Origin: Glycomyces arizonensis DSM 44726
GTDB taxonomy: Bacteria > Actinomycetota > Actinomycetes > Mycobacteriales > Micromonosporaceae
DNA length: 64,000 bases
NCBI RefSeq assembly: GCF_000482705.1
Contig: NZ_AXWO01000002.1
Location: forward strand, 310,001-374,000
Direction of reading: 5' to 3'
Shown here piece by piece: positions 49,005-58,324 of the stretch. Both the position numbers and the translations under genes were made by a program. Under the pieces are notes generated by a model. It saw only the letters and a list, made by a program, of their open reading frames with translations. It ran no database searches and was not told where the DNA came from. How positions within the stretch are numbered: the first letter of the stretch is position 1; every line of letters begins with the position of its first letter.

Positions 49005-50297
49005 CTAATACTGCGGCTGCTGCGGATAGCCCTGCTGCGGCTGCTGCGGCGCGTAACCCTGCGGCGCCTGCGTGCCCATGCCCGGCTGCCCCATGGGAAC
49101 GGTCATGACAATCGCCATCGGAGGCTTGCGCGGCGTCCACTTCTTGACGCCCGGCACCAGCATGAGCACGAGGATGGCGATCGCCAAGACCTGGAGGGCC
49201 CCTTGGCGGGCGAACATCATCGGATAGGGGTTCGGCGCCCACGGCAGGAGGAATTCGCTGTTGTCGCGGTAATCGAGGAACACGAGCACGAGCAGGAACC
49301 CCGCCATGAGGACCGCGCCGATCGACCAGACGACACCGAAGATCCGGGCCCCGGCGGCGCCCTTCATCAACCCGGGCGCGCAGATGACGGCGCAGATCAG
49401 CAGTACCACGTGCATGACGGTCGGGATGCCCACCCACCAGAGGTTCCGGTGGTCGAGGAACGCCCCCGGCAGCGACATGAACTCGTATCTGGCGTCCATG
49501 TCCATCGCCCGGTCGATGAGCGTCCACGCGCCCCACGCGCACAGCGCCGCGAACAGCCACACGACGATGACGGCGAAGGTCGCGGCGCCGGGCCTGGTCG
49601 CCGGGCGCTCCGGCTGCGGGGCGCCCACCGCGCCCTGCATGCCGCCCATGGCCCCCGGCATGCCCGCCACCTGCACCTCGCCCCGCTGTATGCGGTGCAT
49701 GAGGATCCACTGCCGCGCCGACTTGGAGCACAGCAGCCCCAGCAGTGTGCCGTCGAGCGCGGCGAACACGAGCCCGAACAGCAGCGGTATCACCGTCGTG
49801 TCGATGAAGATGATCCCGAAGACGATGCCCACGCACGCGAAGAGCAGCCCGAGGATGGCCGACACCAGGTTCCAGATCCACGCCCAGCGCTTGCCGCGCG
49901 CGATGTGGACGGGCGTCAGCACCGACTGGATCGTCGTGTACAGCGCGTACGCCAGTGGGATCAGCATCAGCGGCTGGAAGAGGTCGATCATGTTGATGAT
50001 CGTGAAGACGTCGCCGACCGCGCCGATCGCGAGGAAGATCCACAGGATCGCCTGGATCCCGGTGATCGTGCCGGGCTTGCTCATCGTCATCGAAGGCGGC
50101 GGCATCTGGCCGGGGACCGGCTGCCCCGCCGGACCGCCGGCCGGACCGTAGGCGCCGCCGGGCCCCATCGTCTGGGGCGGCGGTGAACCCGGCTGCCCCG
50201 CCGGACCGTAGGCGCCGCCGGGGCCCATCGCCGGAGGCGGCGGAGAACCCGGCCGGTATCCGTTGGGCGGCGGGGGCTGCTGGGGTGGGAACGTCAT
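49005..50297 (-). CDS. Multi-pass membrane protein with Pro/Gly/Gln-rich ends
   Basis: A 430-residue protein. The N-terminal 70 residues are Pro/Gly-rich with a repeated MGPGGAYGPAG unit; eight or so membrane helices follow in two groups of four separated by a Met/Gly-rich loop (VAGMPGAMGGMQGAVGAP); the C-terminus is Gln/Pro-rich (GYAPQQPQQGYPQQPQY). The function is not recognised. It is divergent from the HSP90-like gene across 189 bp. Confidence 0.72.
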   Translation of the reverse strand: MTFPPQQPPPPNGYRPGSPPPPAMGPGGAYGPAGQPGSPPPQTMGPGGAYGPAGGPAGQPVPGQMPPPSMTMSKPGTITGIQAILWIFLAIGAVGDVFTIINMIDLFQPLMLIPLAYALYTTIQSVLTPVHIARGKRWAWIWNLVSAILGLLFACVGIVFGIIFIDTTVIPLLFGLVFAALDGTLLGLLCSKSARQWILMHRIQRGEVQVAGMPGAMGGMQGAVGAPQPERPATRPGAATFAVIVVWLFAALCAWGAWTLIDRAMDMDARYEFMSLPGAFLDHRNLWWVGIPTVMHVVLLICAVICAPGLMKGAAGARIFGVVWSIGAVLMAGFLLVLVFLDYRDNSEFLLPWAPNPYPMMFARQGALQVLAIAILVLMLVPGVKKWTPRKPPMAIVMTVPMGQPGMGTQAPQGYAPQQPQQGYPQQPQY

Positions 50298-50486
50298 ACT
50301 TGTGTCCTTGCGTGTATGGATCGCTCGCGATGCGTGGCTTCCACGGGCGCGGATTCGCCCCTGTTTCCTTATGCGTACGGGCTGTTCGGCATGCCCAGGC
50401 TAGCGGATGTCGACAACCGGGCGGTGGTGCGCGCGTTTGCTAGTCTGACTCACGCCGAGAGACCTCCGAGCGAAGCAGGACGCACC

Positions 50487-52292
50487 GTGTCTGACATAAC
50501 GCCCACCTCCTCCCACACGTTCCAAGTGGATCTGCGGGGCCTGGTGGACCTGCTGTCCCACCACCTGTACTCGTCTCCGAGAGTGTATGTCCGAGAGCTC
50601 CTCCAGAACGCCGTCGACGCCATCACGGCGCGCCGAGCCTTCGAGCCCGACGCCCCCGGCTCCGTCCGCATCGCCACCGACGGGCAGCGCCTGACGATCA
50701 CCGACCCCGGCGTGGGGCTGACCGTCGCCGAGGTCCACAAGCTGCTCGCCACCATCGGCGGATCGTCCAAACGCGACGAGGAGATCGAGGGGGCCCGCCG
50801 GGACTTCCTCGGCCAGTTCGGCATCGGCCTCCTCGCGTGCTTCACCGTCGCCTCGGTCATCACCGTCACCTCCCGCTCGGCCCGCGAACGCGGCGCCGCC
50901 GCCGTGCGCTGGTCGGCGCGCGACGACGGCTCCTACACCGTCACCGAACTGCCCGCCGCCGAAGGGCCCGAGGCCGGCACCGTCGTCGAACTGACCGCCC
51001 GGCCCGGCGAGGCCTGGCTCGAACCCGGCAAGGTCGCCGAGCTCGCCCGCGAATACGGCTCGCTCCTGCCGGTCGACATCACCGTCGAAGGCGGCGGCCG
51101 GACCGTGCGAGTCACCGACACGCCGCCGCTGTGGGAACGCACCTGGCCCACCGCGACGGCCCGCCGCCTCGCGCTCAACGCCTACTGCGAGGCGACGCTC
51201 GGCTTCGCCCCGCTCGACATCATCGACCTCGACGTCCCCCTGGCGGGCATCAAAGGCGCCGCGTTCGTCCTGCCGCACGCGACCTCCCCGTCCGCGCGCC
51301 CGGCCCACCGCGTCCACCTCAAGCGGATGCTCCTGACCGACACCGCCGACAACCTCGTCCCCGAATGGGCCTTCTTCGTCCGCTGCGTCGTCGACACCGA
51401 CGCGCTGCGCCCCACCGCCAGCCGCGAGTCCCTCTACGACGACGAGGCCCTCGCCGTCGCCCGCGACGCCGTCGGCGCCCAGATCCGCGACTGGCTCGCC
51501 CGCCTCGCCTCGGCCGACCCGGCGCGCCTGGAGGCCTTCCTCGCCGTCCACGAACTCGGCGTCAAGGCGCTCGCCCGCCACGACCCCGACCTGCTGGAGG
51601 CCATGCTCCCGTGGCTGCGCTTCGAGACCACCGACGGCCGCGCGAACCTCGTCGACTTCGCCCGCGCCCACCGGCCGGTCTACCTCGCCGCCACCGTCGA
51701 CGAGTACCGCCAGGTCGCCCAGATCGCCGCCGCCCAGGGCATCGGCGTGGTCAACGGCGGCTACACCTACGACGCCGAGCTCGTCCAGGCGCTCCCGCGC
51801 CTCGACCCGCAGGTCAAGGTCGAGTCCCTCCAGCCCGGCGTCATCTCCGCGACCCTCGACGCGCTCCCGGTCGAGACCGAGCTGTCCCTCCAGGCCTTCC
51901 TGGGCGCCGCCCGCGCCCACCTCGACGCGGTCGACGTCGACGTCGTGGTCCGCGAGTTCAACCCCGTCTCCGTGCCCGCGCTCCTGCTCGACGACAGGGA
52001 GGCCCGCCGCGAACGCCAGAGGGCCGAGGCCGAGGCCGAGGCCGACGACCTGTGGGGCGGCATCCTCGCCTCCATCAAGCAGCACGCCCCGCGCGCCCAG
52101 CTCGTCCTCAACCACCGCAACCCCACCGTCCGCCGCGTCAGCGCCATCGGCGACCCCGAACTGGCCGGGACGGCGGTCGAATCGCTCTACGGGCAGGCGC
52201 TCCTGATGAGCCACCGCCCGCTGCGCGCGGCCGACACCGCGCTGCTCAACCGCTCGTTCATGAACCTGCTCGAGCATGTTACGAAGGAGTAG
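50487..52292 (+). CDS. HSP90-family ATPase/chaperone
   Basis: A 601-residue GHKL ATPase of the HSP90 family. The N-terminal domain has YSSPRVYVRELLQNAVDAI (catalytic Glu and Asn), ITDPGVGLT, IGGSSKRDEE and FLGQFGIGLLACF, the lid and ATP contacts of HtpG. The middle and C-terminal parts are diverged. It starts at GTG 50487. It sits 171 bp before a large TPR protein on the same strand. In eukaryotes HSP90 works with TPR co-chaperones; that this pair interacts is my inference from order. Confidence 0.9.
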   Translation: MSDITPTSSHTFQVDLRGLVDLLSHHLYSSPRVYVRELLQNAVDAITARRAFEPDAPGSVRIATDGQRLTITDPGVGLTVAEVHKLLATIGGSSKRDEEIEGARRDFLGQFGIGLLACFTVASVITVTSRSARERGAAAVRWSARDDGSYTVTELPAAEGPEAGTVVELTARPGEAWLEPGKVAELAREYGSLLPVDITVEGGGRTVRVTDTPPLWERTWPTATARRLALNAYCEATLGFAPLDIIDLDVPLAGIKGAAFVLPHATSPSARPAHRVHLKRMLLTDTADNLVPEWAFFVRCVVDTDALRPTASRESLYDDEALAVARDAVGAQIRDWLARLASADPARLEAFLAVHELGVKALARHDPDLLEAMLPWLRFETTDGRANLVDFARAHRPVYLAATVDEYRQVAQIAAAQGIGVVNGGYTYDAELVQALPRLDPQVKVESLQPGVISATLDALPVETELSLQAFLGAARAHLDAVDVDVVVREFNPVSVPALLLDDREARRERQRAEAEAEADDLWGGILASIKQHAPRAQLVLNHRNPTVRRVSAIGDPELAGTAVESLYGQALLMSHRPLRAADTALLNRSFMNLLEHVTKE

Positions 52293-52463
52293 AGGCCTGA
52301 ACGCGAGCCCGTCCGCACCCGCCGCGAGCCTCCCCGCCAGGAAGCGGGGAACCCGATCCGAACCCGTCCGCGCACGCCGCGAAGCGGCGGCGCCCTGAAC
52401 CCGCACCCGACCGGACACCAACCCTCCCGCACACGTCACTGTCACTGTCACTAAGGACTGGCC

Positions 52464-55355
52464 ATGTCGACTCCCGACCCCGATGAGATCTGGCGACTGC
52501 TCAACGAGGCACGCTTCGAAGAGGCGAGTGAGGCGAAGGTCGCGGCCCTGGAGCGGGCCGTGGAGGCCGCCGACGCCGTCGGCGACCCCGAACTGGTCAA
52601 CTACGCGCTCAACGGCCTCGTCGACGCCTACGAGTTCTCCCGCGACTCCACCCGCATCCTCATCCCCTTCGCGCGCCTGCTGCGCAACTTCGACACCAGC
52701 CCCGAGCACTTCGACGCCTACCTGACCCGCTCGCTGTACTGGACGTTCAAGTGGATCGTCGACAAGATGATCGAGCAGCCCGACGTGCCGCTGGAGTCCA
52801 TCGAGCACTGGCTCTCCGAGATGCGCACCCGCTACGCCGAGGCCGGCTACTCGATGCACGCCCCCGCCGCCTACGACATGCAGCTGGCCTTCCACATCGG
52901 CGACTACGACCGCGTCGCCACCGCCATCGAGGCCCTCGGCGAAGCCGAGGAGGACGACATGTCCGACTGCGCCGCATGCCAGTACACCTCCCTGGCCACC
53001 ATCGTCTTCTACGCCGAGGAGGACAGCGCCGACGCCGCGATGGAGATGCTCGAACCCGTCCTCGCCGGCGAGTACAGCTGCGCCCACGAGCCCCACTACG
53101 CCCTCGCGCTGTCCCTCATCCCGCTCGTCGAACTCGGCAGGCCAGACGAGGCCCGCGCCAACCACCTGCGCGGCTACATGATGTGCAAGGGCAAGGAGGA
53201 CATGGTCCCGATGATCGCCCTGCACGTCGAGTTCTGCGCCCTCACCGGCAACGAGGCCCGCGCCGTCGAGATCCTCGCCGACCACGCCCGCTTCTTCGAC
53301 CTCGACCTCGGCGTCAGCGAACGCCAGCGGCTGCTGGAGGTCACCGTCCTCACCTGCCGCCGCCTGCGGGCCCTCGGCTTCGCCGACACCGCCATGCCCG
53401 GCCCCGGCGGCCGCGACTGGACCGCCGACGACCTCCACGACTGGGCCGAGGCCGAACGGGCCGCCATCGTCGCCAAGTTCGACGCCCGCAACGGCAACGA
53501 CCACCACTCCAGCATGTCCGCCTGCGTCATCGGCTCCACGCCCTACCCCGAGCCGGTCCACCTGGGCCTCAAGGAGTTCCAGCCGAAGGAGCCCGCCCCG
53601 CCGGTCGCCCCCGAGCAGGTCGAGGGCCCCGACCTCGACAAGGCCATCGACGCCGCCTATGCGGCCTACGACGGCTGTTCGCCCGACGTCTGGAAGGCCT
53701 GGCTGCGCGTCGGCGCCATCGCCGACTCCCTCGGCATCGAACTCATCGCCGAGCACCGCGCCGAGATCGCCCACGCCCAGTCGGCCGAGTCCGACGACAC
53801 CGTCGAGATCCTCGCCGGGCTCGCGCGCGCCTCCGAGCTGTTCGGCCTCGCCGGGCAGCCCGGCCGCGCCCTCGTCGCCGACGCGTTCGCGCTGCTGCAC
53901 CTGGCCGAGACCGAACCCGAGCGCGTGAGCGCCGGAGCGGCCGACATCGAAGGCGCCGCCCGCCGCCTGCGCGAGGAGCAGCGCATCGACGACCGCAGCT
54001 TCCACACCAGCCGGGTGCTCGCCCTCCGCGCGGAGCACATCGCCGCCGGGGACGGCCCCGTCCCGGCCGGCCTCGACGAGCGCGCCCGCGCCCTCGACGA
54101 CGAACTGGCCGCCTTCCCCGAGCGCCGCTACGCGCTCATCCGCCGCTGCGACCTCGCCGACCTGCGCGCCCGCCTGACCGACGACGCCGCGACCAAGACC
54201 GCGCTGCTGCGCGCCGGGCTCCGCATCGCCCAGGCCGCCGAGGCCGGATGGGCCGTCGCCCGCGCCGACGCCGACCTGGCCGACCAGCTCGCCCTCGCCG
54301 GCGAGTTCGAGGCCGCCCTGGAGGCCACCCGCGAAGGCATCGCCGCGCTCGACGCCGACCCCGGCCACGCCATCGCCGCGAAGCTCCACCTCCAGGCCGC
54401 CGAGTTCAACATGCGCCTGGGCGACCACCGCGGCACCTACGAGCACGCGCTCAAGGCGTCGGTCCACTGCGACGCCGCGGGCATGACCATCCCCGCGGCC
54501 ATCGCCCGCCACCTCATGGGCGTCGCCCTCGTCGAGCAGGACCGCCGCGCCGAGGCCGTGCCCGTCCTCGAAGCCGCCCTCGCCGACCTGCCCGGGAGCG
54601 ACCTGTGGCGGGTGTGCAACGTGCGGTTCAACCTCGCCGAGTCCTACGACCGCATCGACGACACCAGGCAGGCCGTCGAGCACGGCCTGGCCGCCCTCGC
54701 GCTCATGGAGACCGCCGAGGACGACTACACGGCCCGTCTGTACGCCGACACGCTGTTCCTCACCGGCGAACTGCTCGAGAAGCTCGGCGAGCACGACCAC
54801 GCCCTCGAGGTCTACACGCGCGCCGCCGCCGCGGCCGACGAGCTCGGCGACCTCACGTCCTGGACCCGCGTGAGCCGCGCCAAGGTCTGGCTGCTGCGCA
54901 CCGTCGCCGGGGACGCCGCCTTCGGCGAAGGGCTCCAGACCATGGCCCAGCTCGCCGCGCGCCTTCAGTCCGTCCGTTCCGACCCCGAGGTGATCGACCA
55001 GGTCAAGGAGACCTGCCGGTTCGAACTCGGCGAGACCTACCGCCAGCACGCCCAGCTGACCTTCCAGTTCCTGGAGAGCCAGGCCGGGGAACCGGGGCTG
55101 CGCCGCGACGAGGCCGAGCCGGTGCTCGACCTCCAGCGCCGCGCGCTCGCCGTCTTCCGCGACGGGCCGCTGCTGCTGGAGCGGGCGAGTCTGACCGCGC
55201 ACCAGACGATGTGGCTGCTCGCCGAGCTCGGCGACGTGCCCGGCGCGATCGGCGTGGGGGAGGAGGCCCTCGGCTGGCTGGCCGCCCCGGAGTTCACCGA
55301 GGCCCGCGAGGGCTTCGAGCAGCACCTGGCGGACCTGAAGCAGGGCGATCGATAG
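52464..55355 (+). CDS. Large TPR-repeat protein paired with the HSP90-like ATPase
   Basis: A 963-residue soluble protein made almost wholly of helix pairs. The N-terminal third has degenerate repeats with a CxxC (DCAACQYTSLATI), the middle has a Pro-rich hinge (KEFQPKEPAPPVAPEQ, about residue 375), and the C-terminal half has recognisable TPR units (AKLHLQAAEFNMRLGDHRGTYEHALKAS; VRFNLAESYDRIDDTRQAVEHGLAAL; DTLFLTGELLEKLGEHDHALEVYTRAA). No membrane segment or enzyme domain is visible. It would act as a scaffold or co-chaperone. Three CACTGT-type repeats lie shortly before the start. Confidence 0.82.
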   Translation: MSTPDPDEIWRLLNEARFEEASEAKVAALERAVEAADAVGDPELVNYALNGLVDAYEFSRDSTRILIPFARLLRNFDTSPEHFDAYLTRSLYWTFKWIVDKMIEQPDVPLESIEHWLSEMRTRYAEAGYSMHAPAAYDMQLAFHIGDYDRVATAIEALGEAEEDDMSDCAACQYTSLATIVFYAEEDSADAAMEMLEPVLAGEYSCAHEPHYALALSLIPLVELGRPDEARANHLRGYMMCKGKEDMVPMIALHVEFCALTGNEARAVEILADHARFFDLDLGVSERQRLLEVTVLTCRRLRALGFADTAMPGPGGRDWTADDLHDWAEAERAAIVAKFDARNGNDHHSSMSACVIGSTPYPEPVHLGLKEFQPKEPAPPVAPEQVEGPDLDKAIDAAYAAYDGCSPDVWKAWLRVGAIADSLGIELIAEHRAEIAHAQSAESDDTVEILAGLARASELFGLAGQPGRALVADAFALLHLAETEPERVSAGAADIEGAARRLREEQRIDDRSFHTSRVLALRAEHIAAGDGPVPAGLDERARALDDELAAFPERRYALIRRCDLADLRARLTDDAATKTALLRAGLRIAQAAEAGWAVARADADLADQLALAGEFEAALEATREGIAALDADPGHAIAAKLHLQAAEFNMRLGDHRGTYEHALKASVHCDAAGMTIPAAIARHLMGVALVEQDRRAEAVPVLEAALADLPGSDLWRVCNVRFNLAESYDRIDDTRQAVEHGLAALALMETAEDDYTARLYADTLFLTGELLEKLGEHDHALEVYTRAAAAADELGDLTSWTRVSRAKVWLLRTVAGDAAFGEGLQTMAQLAARLQSVRSDPEVIDQVKETCRFELGETYRQHAQLTFQFLESQAGEPGLRRDEAEPVLDLQRRALAVFRDGPLLLERASLTAHQTMWLLAELGDVPGAIGVGEEALGWLAAPEFTEAREGFEQHLADLKQGDR

Positions 55356-55660
55356 GCGGTTCGGTTCGGAGCGCCCCGCGCCCGCCCGACCCGCACCGGG
55401 CCCTGCCGAGAGGGGAGCCAGCAGGCGCCCGGCCCCTGCGAGGTAGGCTTGTCCAGCGGTGGCCGCGGCGGCTCTTGCCCGCTGCGAACCGGATCAACCG
55501 GCCACCGGGCCAGCCTTGGCAGGTCTGATCCGCGGCCCGTACGCACTCTCGGCCCCGCCGAGTCAAAAGCGCTTGCGGCCGTGCATCGGCCGAGAACACC
55601 ATCTGTTCTGAGAACTTATTCGAGTCTCACCGACCGCCAGCCGGATCGAGAGGAATCATC
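55356..55660. other. Leader/promoter region of glyS
   Basis: This 305-bp gap precedes the glycyl-tRNA synthetase gene. A TAGGCT -10-like hexamer lies near 55443-55448, and near the gene there is a palindrome GTTCTGAGAAC (about 55602-55612). I looked for a T-box leader and did not find its conserved T-box sequence. Confidence 0.4.
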
Positions 55661-57037
55661 GTGTCCCAAGACCGCACCGACGCACTCATCAGCCTGTGCA
55701 AACGCCGTGGCTTCGTCTTCCCCAGCTCGGAGATCTACGGAGGCACCCGCTCGGCTTGGGACTACGGTCCGCTCGGCGTGGAGCTCAAGGAGAACATCCG
55801 CCGCGAATGGTGGAACGCGATGGTGCGCCGGCGTGACGACGTGGTCGGCCTCGACTCGGCCGTCGTCCTCAACTCCCAGGTGTGGGAGGCCAGCGGCCAC
55901 GTCAAGGAGTTCACCGACCCGCTCACCGAGTGCCAGTCGTGCCACAAGCGCTTCCGCGCCGACCACCTCGTCGAGGCCTACCAGGAGAAGCACGACGGCC
56001 GCGAGCCCGAGGGCGGCCTGCACGACCTCGCCTGCCCCAACTGCGGCGCCCGCGGCTCCTTCACCGAGCCGCGCATGTTCAACGGCCTGATGAAGACCTA
56101 CCTCGGCGCGACCGAGGACTCCGAGAACGAGCACTTCCTGCGCCCCGAGACCGCCCAGGGCATCTTCGTGAACTTCACGAACGTCATGACCGCGGCCCGC
56201 AAGAAGCCGCCGTTCGGCATCGCGCAGGTCGGCAAGTCGTTCCGCAACGAGATCACGCCGGGCAACTTCATCTTCCGCACCCGCGAGTTCGAGCAGATGG
56301 AGATGGAGTTCTTCGTCGAGCCGGGCACCGACGAGGAATGGCACGAGTACTGGCTCCAGGAGCGCTGGAACTGGTACGTCGACCTCGGCCTGGCCGAGGA
56401 GAACCTGCGCCGCTACGAGCACCCGAAGGACAAGCTCAGCCACTACTCGAAGCGCACCGTCGACATCGAGTACCGCTTCCGCTTCGGCGGCGGCGAGTTC
56501 GGCGAGCTGGAGGGCATCGCGAACCGGACCGACTTCGACCTGTCGACCCACGCGTCCCACTCGGGCGCCGACCTGTCGTACTTCGACCAGGCCAAGGGCG
56601 AGCGCTGGACGCCGTACGTCATCGAGCCCGCCGCCGGTCTGACCCGCTCGGTGCTGGCGTTCCTGCTCGAGGCCTACGACGTCGACGAGGCGCCGAACAC
56701 CAAGGGCGGGGTCGACAAGCGCACCGTGCTCCGGTTCGACCCGCGCCTGGCGCCCGTGAAGGCCGCCGTGCTGCCCTTGAGCCGCAACGAGAACCTCTCG
56801 CCGAAGGCCAAGGACCTCGCGGCGCGGCTGCGCACCCGCTGGAACGTCGACTTCGACGACGCCGGCGCGATCGGGCGCCGCTACCGCCGCGCGGACGAGA
56901 TCGGCACGCCGTACTGCGTCACCGTCGACTTCGACACGCTCGAAGACCAGGCCGTGACCATCCGCGACCGCGACTCGATGAAGCAGGAGCGCGTGGCCCT
57001 CGACCAGGTCGAGCGGTACCTCCTCGAGCGGCTGTAG
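55661..57037 (+). CDS. glyS: Glycyl-tRNA synthetase, alpha2 (class II) type
   Basis: A 458-residue dimeric class II synthetase charging tRNA-Gly. N-terminal [33 protein letters not shown] is the family block; a zinc-like set (CQSCHKRF...CPNCGAR) is inserted; motif 2 lies in [33 protein letters not shown]; motif 3 lies in [20 protein letters not shown]; an anticodon-binding domain follows. It starts at GTG 55661. Monocistronic; a MITE has inserted 54 bp after its stop. Confidence 0.96.
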   Translation: MSQDRTDALISLCKRRGFVFPSSEIYGGTRSAWDYGPLGVELKENIRREWWNAMVRRRDDVVGLDSAVVLNSQVWEASGHVKEFTDPLTECQSCHKRFRADHLVEAYQEKHDGREPEGGLHDLACPNCGARGSFTEPRMFNGLMKTYLGATEDSENEHFLRPETAQGIFVNFTNVMTAARKKPPFGIAQVGKSFRNEITPGNFIFRTREFEQMEMEFFVEPGTDEEWHEYWLQERWNWYVDLGLAEENLRRYEHPKDKLSHYSKRTVDIEYRFRFGGGEFGELEGIANRTDFDLSTHASHSGADLSYFDQAKGERWTPYVIEPAAGLTRSVLAFLLEAYDVDEAPNTKGGVDKRTVLRFDPRLAPVKAAVLPLSRNENLSPKAKDLAARLRTRWNVDFDDAGAIGRRYRRADEIGTPYCVTVDFDTLEDQAVTIRDRDSMKQERVALDQVERYLLERL

Positions 57038-57090
57038 CGGCTCGGCCGCTCATACGGCGACCGCGAGGGGCATAGCGTTGTCCCGCTGAA

Positions 57091-57343
57091 CTAGGGCCTG
57101 TCCTGTGAATCAGACCGGGCGGTATCCGGCCCATTTGTCCCGCCCGTCGCCCGCCCCCACCCGAGATCGCGCTCGCTGTGCTCGCTCTGCATAAAGGCTG
57201 CGTTGTCGGGGCGCCCAGATCCAACACCGGGATCTGGGCGCCCCTCCGCGCCCTTGGCGAAGCTTGCGAGCCATAAATTGGCACTGCGAGCGAACAAATG
57301 GACTCGGATACCGCCTCGCCCTGATTCACAGGACAGGCCCTAG
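57091..57343. mobile_element. MITE with perfect 23-bp terminal inverted repeats
   Basis: A 253-bp element bounded by CTAGGGCCTGTCCTGTGAAT-type ends: 23 bp are identical in inverted order, and similarity continues with small gaps to about 50 bp (shared GGCGGTATCCG and CCATTTGT). CTAG at both outer edges is the likely target duplication. The core has a 15-bp perfect stem (57208-57222 with 57230-57244) around a 7-nt loop. No transposase is encoded, so it would be mobilised in trans, probably by an IS5-type enzyme with matching ends. Confidence 0.85.
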
Positions 57344-58257
57344 ACCCCGGGGCCGATCTCGATCCGATTGAGGTCGGCCCCGTCCGGTATGTACTCCAGG
57401 GGCAGATCGAGGTACTGGATCGAGATGCCCGGAGGGACCGACCGGTACCCGACCATGTCGCCGCCGCCGAACGGGTCGCCCCACCCCGGCATGCCGCCGA
57501 TGATCGCGCCCTCGCCGTCGCGGAACACGATCGCGATCTTCAGCGTCTCCTGGTAACCGAAGTCCTCGGCCGCCTCGACCCGGTAGGTGATCCGGTACCC
57601 CTCGGGGCTGAACAGCGGCTCGACGTCCACCATGTCGATCTCCGCGCGGCCGCGCGACCGCTCCTCGATCGAGTACAGATTCGACCCGGCGCTCGAGGTC
57701 CCCGCCGGAGGGTCCCACATGTAGACGTCCTCGGCCACGAGGTCGAGCGTGCTCTCGTCGATGTCGCCGGCCCGCGCCAGCAGCATGTAGCCCACCGGCA
57801 CCGATGCCCCCGCCGGGATGAAATCGAGGTAGACCCGCTCGAGCGTGAACGTCGCCCCCTCCTCGTCGGTGCCCACCACCGCGAGCGTGCTCGGCATGAC
57901 TATGGAGTCCTGCGGATTCCGGATGACCGCCCCGAGCCCCAGGCGCTCCACGCCCTGCGGGTCGGTCACCCTCCCGAAGCCGAACTCGACGATCTCGAGC
58001 GAGGCGGGAACCGTGGAGTACTCGCTCTCGAAGCGCTGGGACTCCTCATCGCCATCCAAAAGGGACAATTCGTCGACCTCGGTGACGGCCGAGTCCCGGT
58101 CCGGCCCCGTCTCGATCGCCACGACCAGCAACAGGATCGCCGCGCCGAGGGCGACCCCGAACGGCAGCCGGGGGAGATGCTCGGTGCGGCGGTGCACTCG
58201 AGCGGCGAACCCGCGCAGCGAGTGCGCGTTGTCGGCGATCCAGCGAATCGGGCGCAT
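57340..58257 (-). CDS. Single-pass membrane protein with large outside domain
   Basis: A 305-residue protein with one membrane helix (FGVALGAAILLLVVAIET, about residues 33-50) and an outside beta-rich domain. No family was recognised. The TAG stop lies in the CTAG edge of the MITE; because CTAG is duplicated on insertion, the pre-insertion gene would have had the same stop. It starts at ATG 58257, divergent from the next membrane-anchored protein across 67 bp with a shared inverted repeat. Confidence 0.72.
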   Translation of the reverse strand: MRPIRWIADNAHSLRGFAARVHRRTEHLPRLPFGVALGAAILLLVVAIETGPDRDSAVTEVDELSLLDGDEESQRFESEYSTVPASLEIVEFGFGRVTDPQGVERLGLGAVIRNPQDSIVMPSTLAVVGTDEEGATFTLERVYLDFIPAGASVPVGYMLLARAGDIDESTLDLVAEDVYMWDPPAGTSSAGSNLYSIEERSRGRAEIDMVDVEPLFSPEGYRITYRVEAAEDFGYQETLKIAIVFRDGEGAIIGGMPGWGDPFGGGDMVGYRSVPPGISIQYLDLPLEYIPDGADLNRIEIGPGV

Positions 58258-58272
58258 AGAGGGGGTCCTTCG

Positions 58273-58297
58273 TGAGAACGCTACACTGGTGTTCTCA
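58273..58297. promoter_or_regulatory. Shared inverted repeat between divergent membrane-protein genes
   Basis: TGAGAAC (58273-58279) and GTTCTCA (58291-58297) form a perfect 7-bp inverted repeat with an 11-bp spacer, centred in the 67-bp divergent intergenic region. One dimeric regulator could control both genes. Confidence 0.5.
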
Positions 58298-58324
58298 ACG
58301 GTATCAGTCTGATCCCAGGGAGTC

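Noticed and set aside
50400-55325. A 1641-codon open frame on the minus strand across the HSP90-like and TPR genes
   Set aside because: Composition is Gly/Val/Glu-rich antisense of real genes; no domain or ribosome site.
55356-55660. T-box or other riboswitch before glyS
   Set aside because: No T-box consensus and no terminator/antiterminator pair could be found.
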